The notes beneath the pieces were generated by a model. The model was not told where the DNA came from. It saw only the letters and a program-made list of their open reading frames with translations, and did no database searches. Below are positions 6,722 to 14,895 of a stretch of 27,550 nt of DNA, one piece after another (the first letter of the stretch is position 1; each line of letters opens with the position of its first letter). The position numbers were made by a program, and so were the translations under genes. Origin of the DNA: an uncultured Anaerosolibacter sp. (lineage in GTDB: Bacteria > Bacillota_A > Clostridia > Peptostreptococcales > Thermotaleaceae); NCBI GenBank assembly GCA_937948705.1, contig CALECF010000018.1:1-27550 (forward strand), read 5' to 3'.

Positions 6722-9610
6722 GTGTCAGAGAATAATGAACGTAAAACGAAAGATACAAAAGATACGAAAAAGAAAAAAAACAAGAAAAAATATAGTATAT
6801 TAAGAATCATCCTCGTATTTATCATATTGGCTGGTTTCATCGGATCAGGTGCATTAGGTGGGCTAGTATTTGCCTTTGTTAAATCGGCTAAACCCATCGA
6901 TGTGACAAAACTAGATTCTGTTCTGTCGGAGAACTCCTTCATCTTTGATAAAGAAGGTACTCTAATCGAAAAAGTGGAAAGTAATGAGCTGAGAATACCC
7001 GTTGAATATGATCAAATTCCTACCCACTTAAAAAATGCCATCATTGCCATTGAGGACAAAAACTTTGAAAAGCACAATGGTGTTAGTATCAAAGGCATAT
7101 TCCGTGCTGCGTGGGAAAACCTTAAGGCTGGTGCTAAAGTTCAAGGTGCCAGCACCATCACACAACAATTAGCTAAAAATCTGTACCTTTCCAATGAGAA
7201 GGAATATAGTAGAAAAATCGTGGAAGCCTATTATGCAATGCAAATTGAAAATCAGCTGAGTAAGAACCAGATTCTTACGGCGTATTTGAACTCCTCCTAT
7301 TTCGGTGCAGGTGCTAGAGGTGTGCAAGCTGCCTCCCATGCATATTTTTCCAAGGATGTTATCCAGTTAGATCTGGCTGAATCCGCGGTAATCGCAGGGA
7401 TCACTAAAAATCCTTCTAAGTTTTCACCGATCAAGACATTGCGCAAAGAAGATGTAGACCCTAGTAAACATTTTGTCATTGATGACTCTGACGCTGTTTA
7501 TACGATGGTCTATGATGAAAGATTTAAGGAAAGACAGAGCTTGGTCTTAAAGCTTATGAAAGATGAAAATATGATTACTGAAGAAGAGTATCAGGCAGCC
7601 TTGGCTGTAGATATTAAGAGCCGCTTAAAGCCCGGCGGACGTCAAGTATCCACAGGTATTACTTCCTATTTCGTCGATCAAGTGAAGCATGATGTCATAC
7701 AATCTTTAATGAAAGAATTAGATAAGACAGAAGAAGAAGCAAAAGATATGCTCTATAATCAGGGCCTTCGTATCTATAGCACCATGGATTTGAAAATCCA
7801 GAAAGAACTGGAAAAGTCTTACGAAGACAGCAAAAACTTCCCAGAGCTCGTCGCAAAGAAGGACAAAGCTGGAAATATTTTAAGCAAGACTGGATCTATT
7901 CTACTATATAAGTATGAAAATTTAATCAACGACAATGGTCAGCTAACGATTTCAAAAGACAGCTACCACGTTGATCCAGCTGGCAACTTGATTCTCCTCA
8001 AAGGTCATCAACTAAGCTTTGACCCACTCTATGACAATGGTGAAGTGAAAGGAGTTCAAGCAAATGTAAAGGATGCATACAAGATGAGCACAGGAAAAGA
8101 ATACCTTATGTACAAGGGTGCTTCCATAAATATACCTCATCAGTATAAATCCTTCGATGACAAAAAGAATCTAATTATTGATAAAGAATTCTTAGACAGC
8201 AATCCAAATTTCTTTGGAAAAGGTACAAACGGCACATTACTTGTGGATAAAGATCATTATTATGTAAGTGATCAAGGAATTGCTCAACCCCAATCGGCCA
8301 TGGTAATCATGGATTATCGTTCAGGGGAAATAAAGGCACTGGTGGGCGGTCGCGACATCAAGGGTAGAAAATTGTATAACCGTGCCATTAATCCTAGACA
8401 ACCAGGTTCTGCCATTAAACCTTTGTCTGTCTATACACCAGCCCTTGACAATGGTTGGACTGCGGCAGATGTGGTAGATGATGCCCCTAATTATGATCAT
8501 AACGGTAATCTTTGGCCTAAGAACTCTTATAAAGGATTTCACGGTCTTTCTACTTTAAGAGAAGGCCTCCAATGGTCTATTAATGTCCTAGCAGTAAAGA
8601 TTACTGAGCAAATCGGTGTGAATACCTCTATCGACTATCTGAAAAAGTTTGGCATTACCACCGTAGATGAGAAGGGAGGCACCAGTGACTTGAATTTAGC
8701 TGCCATGTCCCTGGGCGGTATGACCAATGGTATTTCACCGTTAGAAATCACTGCGGCCTATGGTGCACTGGCTAACAATGGTGTCTATATTAGTCCTAAA
8801 TCCTTTATAAAAATAACGGATCGCGATGGCAATGTGATTTTAGAACATACAAGCTTTAGAAACCTTGTGGTAAAGCCTGAAGTTGCCTTTATTGTTACAG
8901 ATATGCTCACAAGCGTAGTAAGTAGTGGTACAGGACATAGAGCCAAGCTGGACAATGGGAATGTAAGTATCCCAGTGGCCGGTAAGACTGGTACTACTTC
9001 AGATAACTATGATGCATGGTTTGTTGGGTACACACCTTACTATGTAGGTGGTGTATGGATTGGAAACGATGTACAGATGCAATTGTCCAGCGGAAGTACA
9101 GTTAGTGCTCAACTTTGGAAAACAGTGATGTCCAAAGTTCATGCGGGCCTTCCACCTAGAAGCTTTCAACGACCAGAAAATGTAGTTTCTGCTCAAATTG
9201 ACACTAAATCAGGTAAGCTTCCAACGGAGTTAAGCTATCGCGACCCTAGGAATACGGTTCGCTCAGAATACTTTGTAAAAGGAACTGTTCCTGGGGAATA
9301 TGACGATGTCCATGTAGAACTTGAGGTAGATATCAGTACCAATAAACTGGCTACTCCTTATTGTCCTCCTACATTGATTGAAAAGCGTGTTTTTGTTCGA
9401 CGGAAAATCCCAGTCAATACGTCCGCCAGCATTCCAGATGACTATGGATATGAAGTACCCGGTGAATGTGACGTACACTATCCTGGTAACGGTGGTATTA
9501 TTACCGATCCTCTCTCTCCACTACCTGAAATACCTATTAATTCGGGAGGAAATAATAATGGTATGACTGAGGACCCGCAGCCTCAGATCATCGATAGTAA
9601 TTCTAACTAA
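6722..9610 (+). CDS. Class A penicillin-binding protein (bifunctional transglycosylase/transpeptidase, PBP1A family)
   Basis: This 962-residue murein synthase polymerises lipid II and cross-links peptides outside the membrane. A lysine-rich cytoplasmic head (1-24) is followed by one TM (25-53). The GT51 domain has E111-DKNFEKHNG, QGASTITQQLAKN (141-153), RKIVEAYYAMQIE and ILTAYLNSSYFGAGARGVQ. After an inserted beta-rich region (about 385-525) comes the transpeptidase, with SxxK S563-AIK, SxN S619-IN and K755-TG. The tail after 895 is Pro/Asn/Gly-rich and disordered. The start is GTG at 6722, because AGGAGGG lies 7 nt before it; an upstream ATG at 6674 lacks a Shine-Dalgarno and overlaps the promoter region. 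Length is slightly above B. subtilis PonA. It converges with the spoVA operon. Confidence 0.97.
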   Translation: MSENNERKTKDTKDTKKKKNKKKYSILRIILVFIILAGFIGSGALGGLVFAFVKSAKPIDVTKLDSVLSENSFIFDKEGTLIEKVESNELRIPVEYDQIPTHLKNAIIAIEDKNFEKHNGVSIKGIFRAAWENLKAGAKVQGASTITQQLAKNLYLSNEKEYSRKIVEAYYAMQIENQLSKNQILTAYLNSSYFGAGARGVQAASHAYFSKDVIQLDLAESAVIAGITKNPSKFSPIKTLRKEDVDPSKHFVIDDSDAVYTMVYDERFKERQSLVLKLMKDENMITEEEYQAALAVDIKSRLKPGGRQVSTGITSYFVDQVKHDVIQSLMKELDKTEEEAKDMLYNQGLRIYSTMDLKIQKELEKSYEDSKNFPELVAKKDKAGNILSKTGSILLYKYENLINDNGQLTISKDSYHVDPAGNLILLKGHQLSFDPLYDNGEVKGVQANVKDAYKMSTGKEYLMYKGASINIPHQYKSFDDKKNLIIDKEFLDSNPNFFGKGTNGTLLVDKDHYYVSDQGIAQPQSAMVIMDYRSGEIKALVGGRDIKGRKLYNRAINPRQPGSAIKPLSVYTPALDNGWTAADVVDDAPNYDHNGNLWPKNSYKGFHGLSTLREGLQWSINVLAVKITEQIGVNTSIDYLKKFGITTVDEKGGTSDLNLAAMSLGGMTNGISPLEITAAYGALANNGVYISPKSFIKITDRDGNVILEHTSFRNLVVKPEVAFIVTDMLTSVVSSGTGHRAKLDNGNVSIPVAGKTGTTSDNYDAWFVGYTPYYVGGVWIGNDVQMQLSSGSTVSAQLWKTVMSKVHAGLPPRSFQRPENVVSAQIDTKSGKLPTELSYRDPRNTVRSEYFVKGTVPGEYDDVHVELEVDISTNKLATPYCPPTLIEKRVFVRRKIPVNTSASIPDDYGYEVPGECDVHYPGNGGIITDPLSPLPEIPINSGGNNNGMTEDPQPQIIDSNSN

Positions 9611-9620
9611 GAATCATCAT

Positions 9621-9659
9621 AAAAAGGCTTACTACTCTAACGGAGTAGTAAGCCTTTTT
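9621..9659. terminator. Bidirectional terminator between the PBP gene and the spoVA operon
   Basis: AAAAAGGCTTACTACTC pairs perfectly with GAGTAGTAAGCCTTTTT around TAACG. A5 and T5 flank the stem, so it works on both strands. The TAA stop of spoVAEA (9658-9660) overlaps its edge. Confidence 0.9.
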
Positions 9660-10260
9660 ATGAATCCTCTTGATCTTTTTTATTTCCTTCTCTATTGTCA
9701 CTATCTCTATGGTGGCGAATTAGTTTTTCCATTGCTTTGGTAAGAATGGGTGCCCCAATTTCACAATCATCTTTTCCAGCCATCTTTCCAATATCTCCAA
9801 TACCGATAATCAAAGGCACCTGACATTTTTCTATGATATCTACAGTATCACCATATAGTACCTTTCCCCTTTTAGGATAACCATCCTTGTCTACAGCACC
9901 CTTAACAAACTTTCCATCTCGAGTAATGGAAAAGTCTACTTCTATCCCTCTTACCCCTTGGGTATTTGAGGCTACTGCAATTACTCCTATAATATCAATA
10001 TCAGGATGATTGGCTACTTCATATAGGGCCCACTCTCCTTCTCCTGTCCTTGAAGACCCCTTATCATCCACCATTACGACTACGGGATCGTGTTTGGCTG
10101 TCTTAATCAAGTCAACAATCTCAATACCAGTTACAGGCGTAGGGTTTCCTCCTGAACGAGATATACATCTTCCTCCGATATTGGTTACTGCTTTTTCTAC
10201 TGCCCTTTGGGCTACAGAATCGCCATCTGTAACCAAGATTACTCTCCTTTGCTTCGTCAT
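9658..10260 (-). CDS. spoVAEA: Stage V sporulation protein AEA (SpoVAEA), soluble SpoVA component
   Basis: This 200-residue protein lacks membrane segments and matches the roughly 203-residue B. subtilis SpoVAEA. It begins MTKQRRVILVTDGDSVAQRA. It has the conserved SRSGGNPTPVTG and VMVDDKGSSRTGEGE segments that give a Toprim/Rossmann-like nucleotide-fold appearance. The gene is needed, with the other spoVA genes, for dipicolinate handling in the forespore and spore; its biochemical role is unclear. ATG at 10260 follows GAGAGG by 9 nt and lies 21 nt after spoVAEB. It is the last gene of the operon here, as no spoVAF follows. A hydrophilic, charged C-terminal tail (DNREGNKKDQEDS) ends the protein. 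Confidence 0.92.
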   Translation of the reverse strand: MTKQRRVILVTDGDSVAQRAVEKAVTNIGGRCISRSGGNPTPVTGIEIVDLIKTAKHDPVVVMVDDKGSSRTGEGEWALYEVANHPDIDIIGVIAVASNTQGVRGIEVDFSITRDGKFVKGAVDKDGYPKRGKVLYGDTVDIIEKCQVPLIIGIGDIGKMAGKDDCEIGAPILTKAMEKLIRHHRDSDNREGNKKDQEDS

Positions 10261-10281
10261 CTGTCAATTCCTCTCTGTCAT

Positions 10282-10638
10282 TTAGTTTTTTGTCTTCGGT
10301 GTGAACAATACTGACATTAGGTATCCGAAAAAGATAGCAGCAGACACACCTCCTGCAGTTGCAGACACACCTCCAGTAAATGCTCCTAAAATACCCTTTT
10401 CTTTAGTAGCCTTTATCGCACCTTTTGCCAAGGCATATCCAAAACCAGGTAATGGTACTGTGGCACCTGCACCACCGAAGTCCACGATGGGCTCATATAC
10501 TCCCAATGCTGTTAGTATCACGCCTGAAGTCACAAATAGCACCAGCACATGGGCAGGAGTCAGCTTCGTACCATCCATCAAGAGCTGTCCGATCACACAA
10601 ATAGCACCACCTACAATGAACGCTCGAATATAATCCAT
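10282..10638 (-). CDS. spoVAEB: Stage V sporulation protein AEB (SpoVAEB), membrane component
   Basis: This 118-residue integral membrane protein has about three to four helices. It begins MDYIRAFIVGGAICVIGQLL and carries the PLPGFGYALAKGA motif shared with SpoVAC (compare ITGFANSIVSPA there). SpoVAC and SpoVAEB are homologous core subunits of the dipicolinate channel in the spore inner membrane. ATG at 10638 is preceded by AAGGAGG. The spacing to spoVAD (16 nt) and spoVAEA (21 nt) shows one transcript. Confidence 0.95.
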   Translation of the reverse strand: MDYIRAFIVGGAICVIGQLLMDGTKLTPAHVLVLFVTSGVILTALGVYEPIVDFGGAGATVPLPGFGYALAKGAIKATKEKGILGAFTGGVSATAGGVSAAIFFGYLMSVLFTPKTKN

Positions 10639-10654
10639 ATGAATCCTCCTTACT

Positions 10655-11671
10655 CTAGATATTATTTGTAATCGTTACAGCATGGGCAATCCCTGGTATA
10701 GACAGTCCTTGTTGGGCACTGGTAGTAGAGAGCAAGGCTCCTGTAGATATCAGTAAAATGCGATTCAACTTCTTCTCTGCCATCAAGCGGTAGAGATATC
10801 CGCAAAATACCGATGCAGAGCATCCACAGCCACTGCCCCCAGCATGGGTATCCTGAGCTTTATTATCAAATATCATTAACCCACAATCATTGTATACCTT
10901 TGCGATGTTATAGCCTTGGTCATAGACCATTTCCTGAGCAATTTCTTTCCCAATGGCACCCAAATCTCCAGTTACTATCAAATCATAACTTTCTGGAGTA
11001 AACCCTGTATCTTGAAAATGGGCTACTATCGTATCTGTCGCTGCAGGTGCCATGGCTGCCCCCATGTTATTCGCATCCTTAATGCCTAAATCTATTACTT
11101 TTCCCGTCGTTACATGGGTAATTTTTGGTCCTTGTCCCTGGGAAGCTAATACAGCTGCGCCAGATCCAGTAACTGTCCATTGGGCTGACAAAGGTCTTTG
11201 ATTTCCTAGTTCCAGCGGAAATCTAAACTGTCTTTCTGCAGCACTAAAATGACTGGATGTCACAGCTACTAGATGTTTACCATAGCCTCCATCAATCAGC
11301 ATGGAACCCAAACTTAATGATTCAGTCATTGTGGAGCAGGCACCATATAATCCAAAAAAAGGTATCCCTAGATCTCTTGCTGCAAAGGTAGCAGACATGA
11401 GCTGATTTAGCAGGTCTCCTGAAAGCATATATTCCATATCAGTAATATTCTTATCTGATTTTTGAATCGCCAATTTCACTGTCTCACGAAGCATCTTGCT
11501 CTCCGCTAACTCCCAACTATTCTCTCCGTACGTATCATCGGATAAAATTGTATCAAAATAGCTGTGTAGTGGTCCTTGGCCTTCCTTTGGGCCAACCGTG
11601 GAGGCTGTTCCAATTATTACAGGAGGATGATCAAATTTTACCGTTTGTTTCCCAAGTTTTTTAGATGCCAA
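10655..11671 (-). CDS. spoVAD: Stage V sporulation protein AD (SpoVAD), dipicolinic-acid-binding
   Basis: This 338-residue protein has a thiolase-like fold and matches B. subtilis SpoVAD in length. It includes IPFFGLYGACSTMTESLSLG (103-122, cysteine at the position of the thiolase nucleophile) and a DTHAGGSGCGCSASVFCGY segment. In Bacillus, SpoVAD binds Ca-DPA on the membrane surface and delivers it to the SpoVAC/AEB channel. The start is TTG at 11671, with AGGAGGGG 8 nt upstream. It is 15 nt downstream of spoVAC. Confidence 0.96.
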   Translation of the reverse strand: MASKKLGKQTVKFDHPPVIIGTASTVGPKEGQGPLHSYFDTILSDDTYGENSWELAESKMLRETVKLAIQKSDKNITDMEYMLSGDLLNQLMSATFAARDLGIPFFGLYGACSTMTESLSLGSMLIDGGYGKHLVAVTSSHFSAAERQFRFPLELGNQRPLSAQWTVTGSGAAVLASQGQGPKITHVTTGKVIDLGIKDANNMGAAMAPAATDTIVAHFQDTGFTPESYDLIVTGDLGAIGKEIAQEMVYDQGYNIAKVYNDCGLMIFDNKAQDTHAGGSGCGCSASVFCGYLYRLMAEKKLNRILLISTGALLSTTSAQQGLSIPGIAHAVTITNNI

Positions 11672-11686
11672 TTTGTATTCCCCTCC

Positions 11687-12145
11687 TTATCGTAAAAAAT
11701 AATATAGCAATCCCACAATAACAGATGATCCAAAACCATAAACAAGGACAGGTCCAGCCAATACGAACATTTTAGCTGCTACACCAAAGATATACCCCTC
11801 CCTCTTAAATTCCATTGCAGGAGAAACAATTGAATTTGCAAAACCAGTGATTGGTACAATAGACCCTGCGCCTGCACGCTTTCCTAACTTATCATAAACA
11901 CCTAAGCCTGTAAAAAACGCTCCTAAAAATACTAGAATCATTGCCACTGCATTTGCAACATCTTCTTTATTCAGTCCCATATCTTTAAATATATTTCCCA
12001 AAAACTGTCCAAAAACGCTGATTAATCCACCTACCACAAATGCCCAAGCACAATTCTTTACATAGTTCGGCTTAGGTATTTTCTGCTTCACGTATTCATT
12101 ATATTCTTGTTGCTTATTAATACTTTGAAGCTTCTTATTCTGCAT
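11687..12145 (-). CDS. spoVAC: Stage V sporulation protein AC (SpoVAC), channel subunit
   Basis: This protein of 152 residues (B. subtilis about 150) has a soluble N-terminal stretch MQNKKLQSINKQQEYNEYVK, then four hydrophobic segments from about residue 38. It carries the family motif VPITGFANSIVSPAMEFKREG. SpoVAC forms a mechanosensitive channel for dipicolinate in the spore inner membrane. I place the start at ATG 12145 because AGAGGTG lies 5 nt before it. The ATG at 12163 would leave no Shine-Dalgarno. The homolog SpoVAEB follows two genes later. Confidence 0.95.
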   Translation of the reverse strand: MQNKKLQSINKQQEYNEYVKQKIPKPNYVKNCAWAFVVGGLISVFGQFLGNIFKDMGLNKEDVANAVAMILVFLGAFFTGLGVYDKLGKRAGAGSIVPITGFANSIVSPAMEFKREGYIFGVAAKMFVLAGPVLVYGFGSSVIVGLLYYFLR

Positions 12146-12177
12146 CCTCGCACCTCTTTTCAAGTCTACTGCGATGG

Positions 12178-12333
12178 CTATCTCATTTGATCAATAGAGG
12201 GTTTCCAGTTACTATCTAAACTATCTCTACTAATTTGTACTGATTCAAATTCATGTCGTTTCTTTGCATCTTTCACATCATTCCATGGCAATGCTACTTT
12301 ATTGATGATATCTTGATAACTCTTATCCATCAT
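12178..12333 (-). CDS. Unrecognised 51-aa protein between spoVAB and spoVAC
   Basis: An ATG (12333, followed directly by a second ATG) lies 4 nt after AGGGGTG and opens 51 codons ending TAG. The protein starts MMDKSYQDIINKVALPWNDV, continues through KDAKKRHEFESVQISRDSLD and ends SNWKPSIDQMR. It is soluble, charged, without cysteine, with two tryptophans. It begins 9 nt after the spoVAB stop and ends 32 nt before the spoVAC start, so it fills the only sizeable gap of the operon. I do not know this protein from the B. subtilis operon. A forespore role with SpoVA is inferred from position only. Confidence rests on the Shine-Dalgarno, the packing and the non-random composition. Confidence 0.72.
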   Translation of the reverse strand: MMDKSYQDIINKVALPWNDVKDAKKRHEFESVQISRDSLDSNWKPSIDQMR

Positions 12334-12342
12334 TTTTCACCC

Positions 12343-12759
12343 CTATTTATTAATCAATAACCAATAGATCAATGAGCCTATTACCTTTCCAGTCACCAGC
12401 GCCCCAAGAACATATCCTATGTAATCATAAAGGTGCAATCGATTGATGATTACTGGTATTACATTGGTTACTTCTGTTAATGCTGATGCCAATAACCCTA
12501 CAAAAACACCCATCAGAAGCCCTATTACCGCCAATAATGGTTTTCCAAAATTTAAAGTTATATTGGAAAACCATGCCAAAGCTATGACTGTTCCTGATAC
12601 AATCATAACCGTCTCATAGAATCGAATATAGTTCTCTGTTTCTGTCAACTGGGCCAATCTAGGTACAATATCTAATAACGTAATAAAAGCAACCACAGCA
12701 CTTCCAACAATAATACCTTCTGCAAATCCGACAAAGGCAGCTACAAGCTTAAGCATCAT
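12343..12759 (-). CDS. spoVAB: Stage V sporulation protein AB (SpoVAB)
   Basis: This membrane protein of about 138 residues (B. subtilis 141) has four hydrophobic helices. It shows the family pattern GFAEGIIVGSAVVAFITLLDIVPRL, with the following QLTETENYIRFYE. I start at ATG 12759: GGAG lies 6 nt before it, and this is downstream of the spoVAA stop at 12776. The longer reading from 12804 would overlap spoVAA and lacks homology at its head. Its role in the SpoVA machine is needed in Bacillus but not understood. Four ATG codons crowd the start, so the exact one is uncertain by a few residues. Confidence 0.92.
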   Translation of the reverse strand: MMLKLVAAFVGFAEGIIVGSAVVAFITLLDIVPRLAQLTETENYIRFYETVMIVSGTVIALAWFSNITLNFGKPLLAVIGLLMGVFVGLLASALTEVTNVIPVIINRLHLYDYIGYVLGALVTGKVIGSLIYWLLINK

Positions 12760-12775
12760 AATCATCTCCAGCCTA

Positions 12776-13399
12776 TTATTCACTTTCCTCAGTATTCTTC
12801 TCATTGTCTAGAAGATATTCATCCATATTCTGCTTATATAAATACATTTCTACTTCCATAGGACTGGGTTCATTGCTATGCTTAGGATATACATGATTAA
12901 AAAACAGAGCCATTCCCAACCCAATACCCAATGAGTAGGGTATTTGGAGAATTAATGGCCGATTCTCATCGTTACCCGTAATTAACTTATATAGAACCTT
13001 ATGGGCTTCACCCATATTTACATCTGCATGGAAATTCATGATAGCCAGTCCTGTCCCCGCGAATAGTACAGCAGCAACCATTCCTAGCTTTAAGTATGTC
13101 GTCACTTTCTTGTTTTTGGGGGAACTCTCCTCTATTTTCACCAATAATTCTGATTCTCCAACAGGAATAATAGACAAAGTAGGATGAGCTTCCTTCATCT
13201 TTTCAATGACTGTTAGTATTGAAATTACAATATATTTCTTTTTCATATCTTCTTTGCACAATACTTCGAGATTTAATAGTTTTTCTTTAAGGGATTTGTC
13301 TGCTAGGATGATTGCCACATCCTTAATCTTCAAGTTGGCGGGATTTATAGCAACCTGATTATCCTTTAATTGAATATAGACCTCCCTCTGTGAGTTCAC
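12776..13399 (-). CDS. spoVAA: Stage V sporulation protein AA (SpoVAA)
   Basis: This 207-residue protein matches B. subtilis SpoVAA (206) in length and plan: a soluble N-terminal half, then two membrane helices (about 102-122 and 150-166) and a charged C-terminal tail. In family structures the N-terminal half folds like a membrane-associated adaptor; the role in dipicolinate uptake is not established. The start is GTG at 13399. Its Shine-Dalgarno AAAGG is weak, 10 nt upstream, and lies inside the preceding 52-codon frame, which stops 4 nt before this start. Translation may therefore be coupled to that small gene. Confidence 0.92.
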   Translation of the reverse strand: MNSQREVYIQLKDNQVAINPANLKIKDVAIILADKSLKEKLLNLEVLCKEDMKKKYIVISILTVIEKMKEAHPTLSIIPVGESELLVKIEESSPKNKKVTTYLKLGMVAAVLFAGTGLAIMNFHADVNMGEAHKVLYKLITGNDENRPLILQIPYSLGIGLGMALFFNHVYPKHSNEPSPMEVEMYLYKQNMDEYLLDNEKNTEESE

Positions 13400-13403
13400 T
13401 CTA

Positions 13404-13562
13404 TCACAACCTTTGCTTTGAAGTGTTCTCTTGGATGTATATCAACTTTGCCCTCGAAAATTTATTCGTATTAGACTTATTATTTAGAATAATTACGGTT
13501 GCAAAAGAAATAATGATTAAAAACGTTATGATCCACAGGAATTTTCGATATTTAATCTCCAT
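13404..13562 (-). CDS. Unrecognised 52-aa single-pass membrane protein at the head of the spoVA operon
   Basis: ATG at 13562 lies 8 nt after GGAG and opens 52 codons ending TGA, 4 nt before the spoVAA GTG. The protein begins MEIKYRKFLWIITFLIIISF. A basic head (KYRK) precedes one hydrophobic helix at 8-26 and a polar tail NNKSNTNKFSRAKLIYIQEN. The positive-inside rule puts the tail outside the membrane. It is the first gene behind the candidate sigma-G promoter at 13591-13620, so forespore inner-membrane localisation is inferred. I know no counterpart in the Bacillus operon. An opposite-strand frame (13390-13587, 65 codons) has no Shine-Dalgarno and is not annotated. Confidence 0.7.
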   Translation of the reverse strand: MEIKYRKFLWIITFLIIISFATVIILNNKSNTNKFSRAKLIYIQENTSKQRL

Positions 13563-13590
13563 GATCAACACTCCATTCTATCTATAAACA

Positions 13591-13620
13591 TAGTATTCAC
13601 CATAATCTATAGGATAATTC
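13591..13620 (-). promoter_or_regulatory. Candidate sigma-G promoter of the spoVA operon
   Basis: The minus strand shows GAATT (13616-13620), an 18-nt spacer, then AATACTA (13591-13597). The sigma-G consensus as I know it is GNATR-N18-CATNNTA, so each box has one mismatch and the spacing is exact. It is about 30 nt before the first small gene. Confidence 0.5.
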
Positions 13621-13647
13621 TTTCATTTTTTAGGCTTGTTTTAATAA

Positions 13648-13674
13648 AAAAAAAGGCATAATCACTATGCCTTT
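13648..13674 (-). terminator. Terminator of the spoIIA operon
   Basis: The minus strand reads AAAGGCATA-GTGAT-TATGCCTTT followed by a T-run. The TAG stop of sigF (13665-13667) lies in the hairpin. It separates spoIIA from spoVA transcription. Confidence 0.85.
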
Positions 13675-14435
13675 ATCAATAATTCTTTTAATTGTTGTAA
13701 CACTTTTTTTTCAATTCTTGAAACCTGAACTTGGGATATTCCGACAACCTCGGCAATCTCCGTTTGAGTCTTGTCCTTAAAATACCGCAATACAATGATT
13801 TGTCTTTCCCTTGGTTTTAGCTTAGACAACACTTCCTGCAGCGCCAATCGATCTACGACCTCACTGTCATCTTCTGTGCTGGTTTCGCTGATTTTATCTA
13901 TTAAATGCACGGGTGATCCGTCATCTTGATGTATGACATCGTATAGATAATCTGGCTGGATATTGGAATCTAAGGCCATGACGATGTCTTCCTTTGAAAT
14001 CTCAGTTTCATCAGACAGTTCTTGCATCGTCGGCTCTCGGCCTAACCTCTGAAATAAGATTTCCTTTGCATTCTTTATCTTCCCTGCAGCTTGCTTTAGA
14101 GATCTGCTTACCTTAATGATCCCATCATCCCTTAAGAACCTTTTGATCTCTCCTATAATCATGGGTACTGCATAGGTTGAGAACCTTACCTCATAACTTA
14201 TATCAAATTTCTCTATAGCTTTTACCAGACCTATGCAACCTAGTTGAAATAGATCATCTCGTTCATAGCCTCGATTGGTAAATCTTTTCAAAACACTTCT
14301 AACCAAACCAAGATTATGATTTACGAGAATGCTTTGGGCTACTTTATCCCCCGACTGTGCCCTTTGGATCAGTATGATAGTCTCCTCATGACCTAATATT
14401 TCATTATTGTCTTCTGAGAATGCGGTCATAGTCAT
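13665..14435 (-). CDS. sigF: RNA polymerase sporulation sigma factor F (sigma-F)
   Basis: This 256-residue sigma-70 family protein (B. subtilis SigF 255) is the first forespore-specific sigma factor. Region 2 shows YERDDLFQLGCIGLVKAIEKF and FSTYAVPMIIGEIKRFLRDDG. Region 3 is KVSRSLKQAAGKI onward. Region 4 is LKPRERQIIVLRYFKDKTQT with the helix-turn-helix EIAEVVGISQVQVSRIEKKV (about 225-245). The neighbours spoIIAA and spoIIAB rule for SigF rather than the similar SigG. ATG at 14435 follows AAGGGGT. SpoIIAB holds it inactive until SpoIIAA is dephosphorylated in the forespore. Confidence 0.96.
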   Translation of the reverse strand: MTMTAFSEDNNEILGHEETIILIQRAQSGDKVAQSILVNHNLGLVRSVLKRFTNRGYERDDLFQLGCIGLVKAIEKFDISYEVRFSTYAVPMIIGEIKRFLRDDGIIKVSRSLKQAAGKIKNAKEILFQRLGREPTMQELSDETEISKEDIVMALDSNIQPDYLYDVIHQDDGSPVHLIDKISETSTEDDSEVVDRLALQEVLSKLKPRERQIIVLRYFKDKTQTEIAEVVGISQVQVSRIEKKVLQQLKELLIKA

Positions 14436-14453
14436 ATAATCTACCCCTTATTT

Positions 14454-14882
14454 CTAACGACTTTCGAAACGTTTAACCATTCTTATTTTTGTTCCCACAT
14501 CCTTTAATGACTGAATTTCTACTTCGTCCATAAAGGTTTCCATGACTGTGAATCCCATACCTGATCTCTCCATGTCGGGCTTTGAAGTATATAAAGGCTG
14601 CCTTGCCTCTTCTACATCATCTATTCCTTTTCCATGATCGATAATAATGATTTCAATTTCATTTCCTTGAATAGAACACTCAATGATGACATTACCTATC
14701 TTATCTTCATACCCATGAATGATGGCATTGGTAACAGCCTCAGAAACAGCAGTCTTTACATCTGCCAACTCTTCAATAGTAGGATCCAATTGAGAAGCAA
14801 ATGAAGCCACAACAACCCTTGCAAAAGCTTCATTTTGAGATTTGCTTAAAAATTCTAATCTCATATGATTCTGTATGGACAA
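14454..14882 (-). CDS. spoIIAB: Anti-sigma-F factor and SpoIIAA kinase (SpoIIAB)
   Basis: This 142-residue protein (B. subtilis 146) is a GHKL ATPase/kinase. Its N-box is [16 protein letters not shown] (45-60), its G1 box IDHGKGIDD, and its G2 box [10 protein letters not shown] (106-114). It binds sigma-F or phosphorylates SpoIIAA. The start is uncertain. GTG at 14891 touches the Shine-Dalgarno AAAGGGG, while TTG at 14882 is 6 nt from it and aligns with the Bacillus start (MKNEMHLEF against [11 protein letters not shown]). I choose TTG. It lies close behind spoIIAA, whose stop is at 14896. Confidence 0.95.
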   Translation of the reverse strand: MSIQNHMRLEFLSKSQNEAFARVVVASFASQLDPTIEELADVKTAVSEAVTNAIIHGYEDKIGNVIIECSIQGNEIEIIIIDHGKGIDDVEEARQPLYTSKPDMERSGMGFTVMETFMDEVEIQSLKDVGTKIRMVKRFESR

Positions 14883-14895
14883 ACGACTCACCCCT

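Noticed and set aside
13390..13587. 65-codon plus-strand frame over the head of the spoVA operon
   Set aside because: No Shine-Dalgarno; it is the reverse of the 52-aa gene, which has one together with operon spacing.
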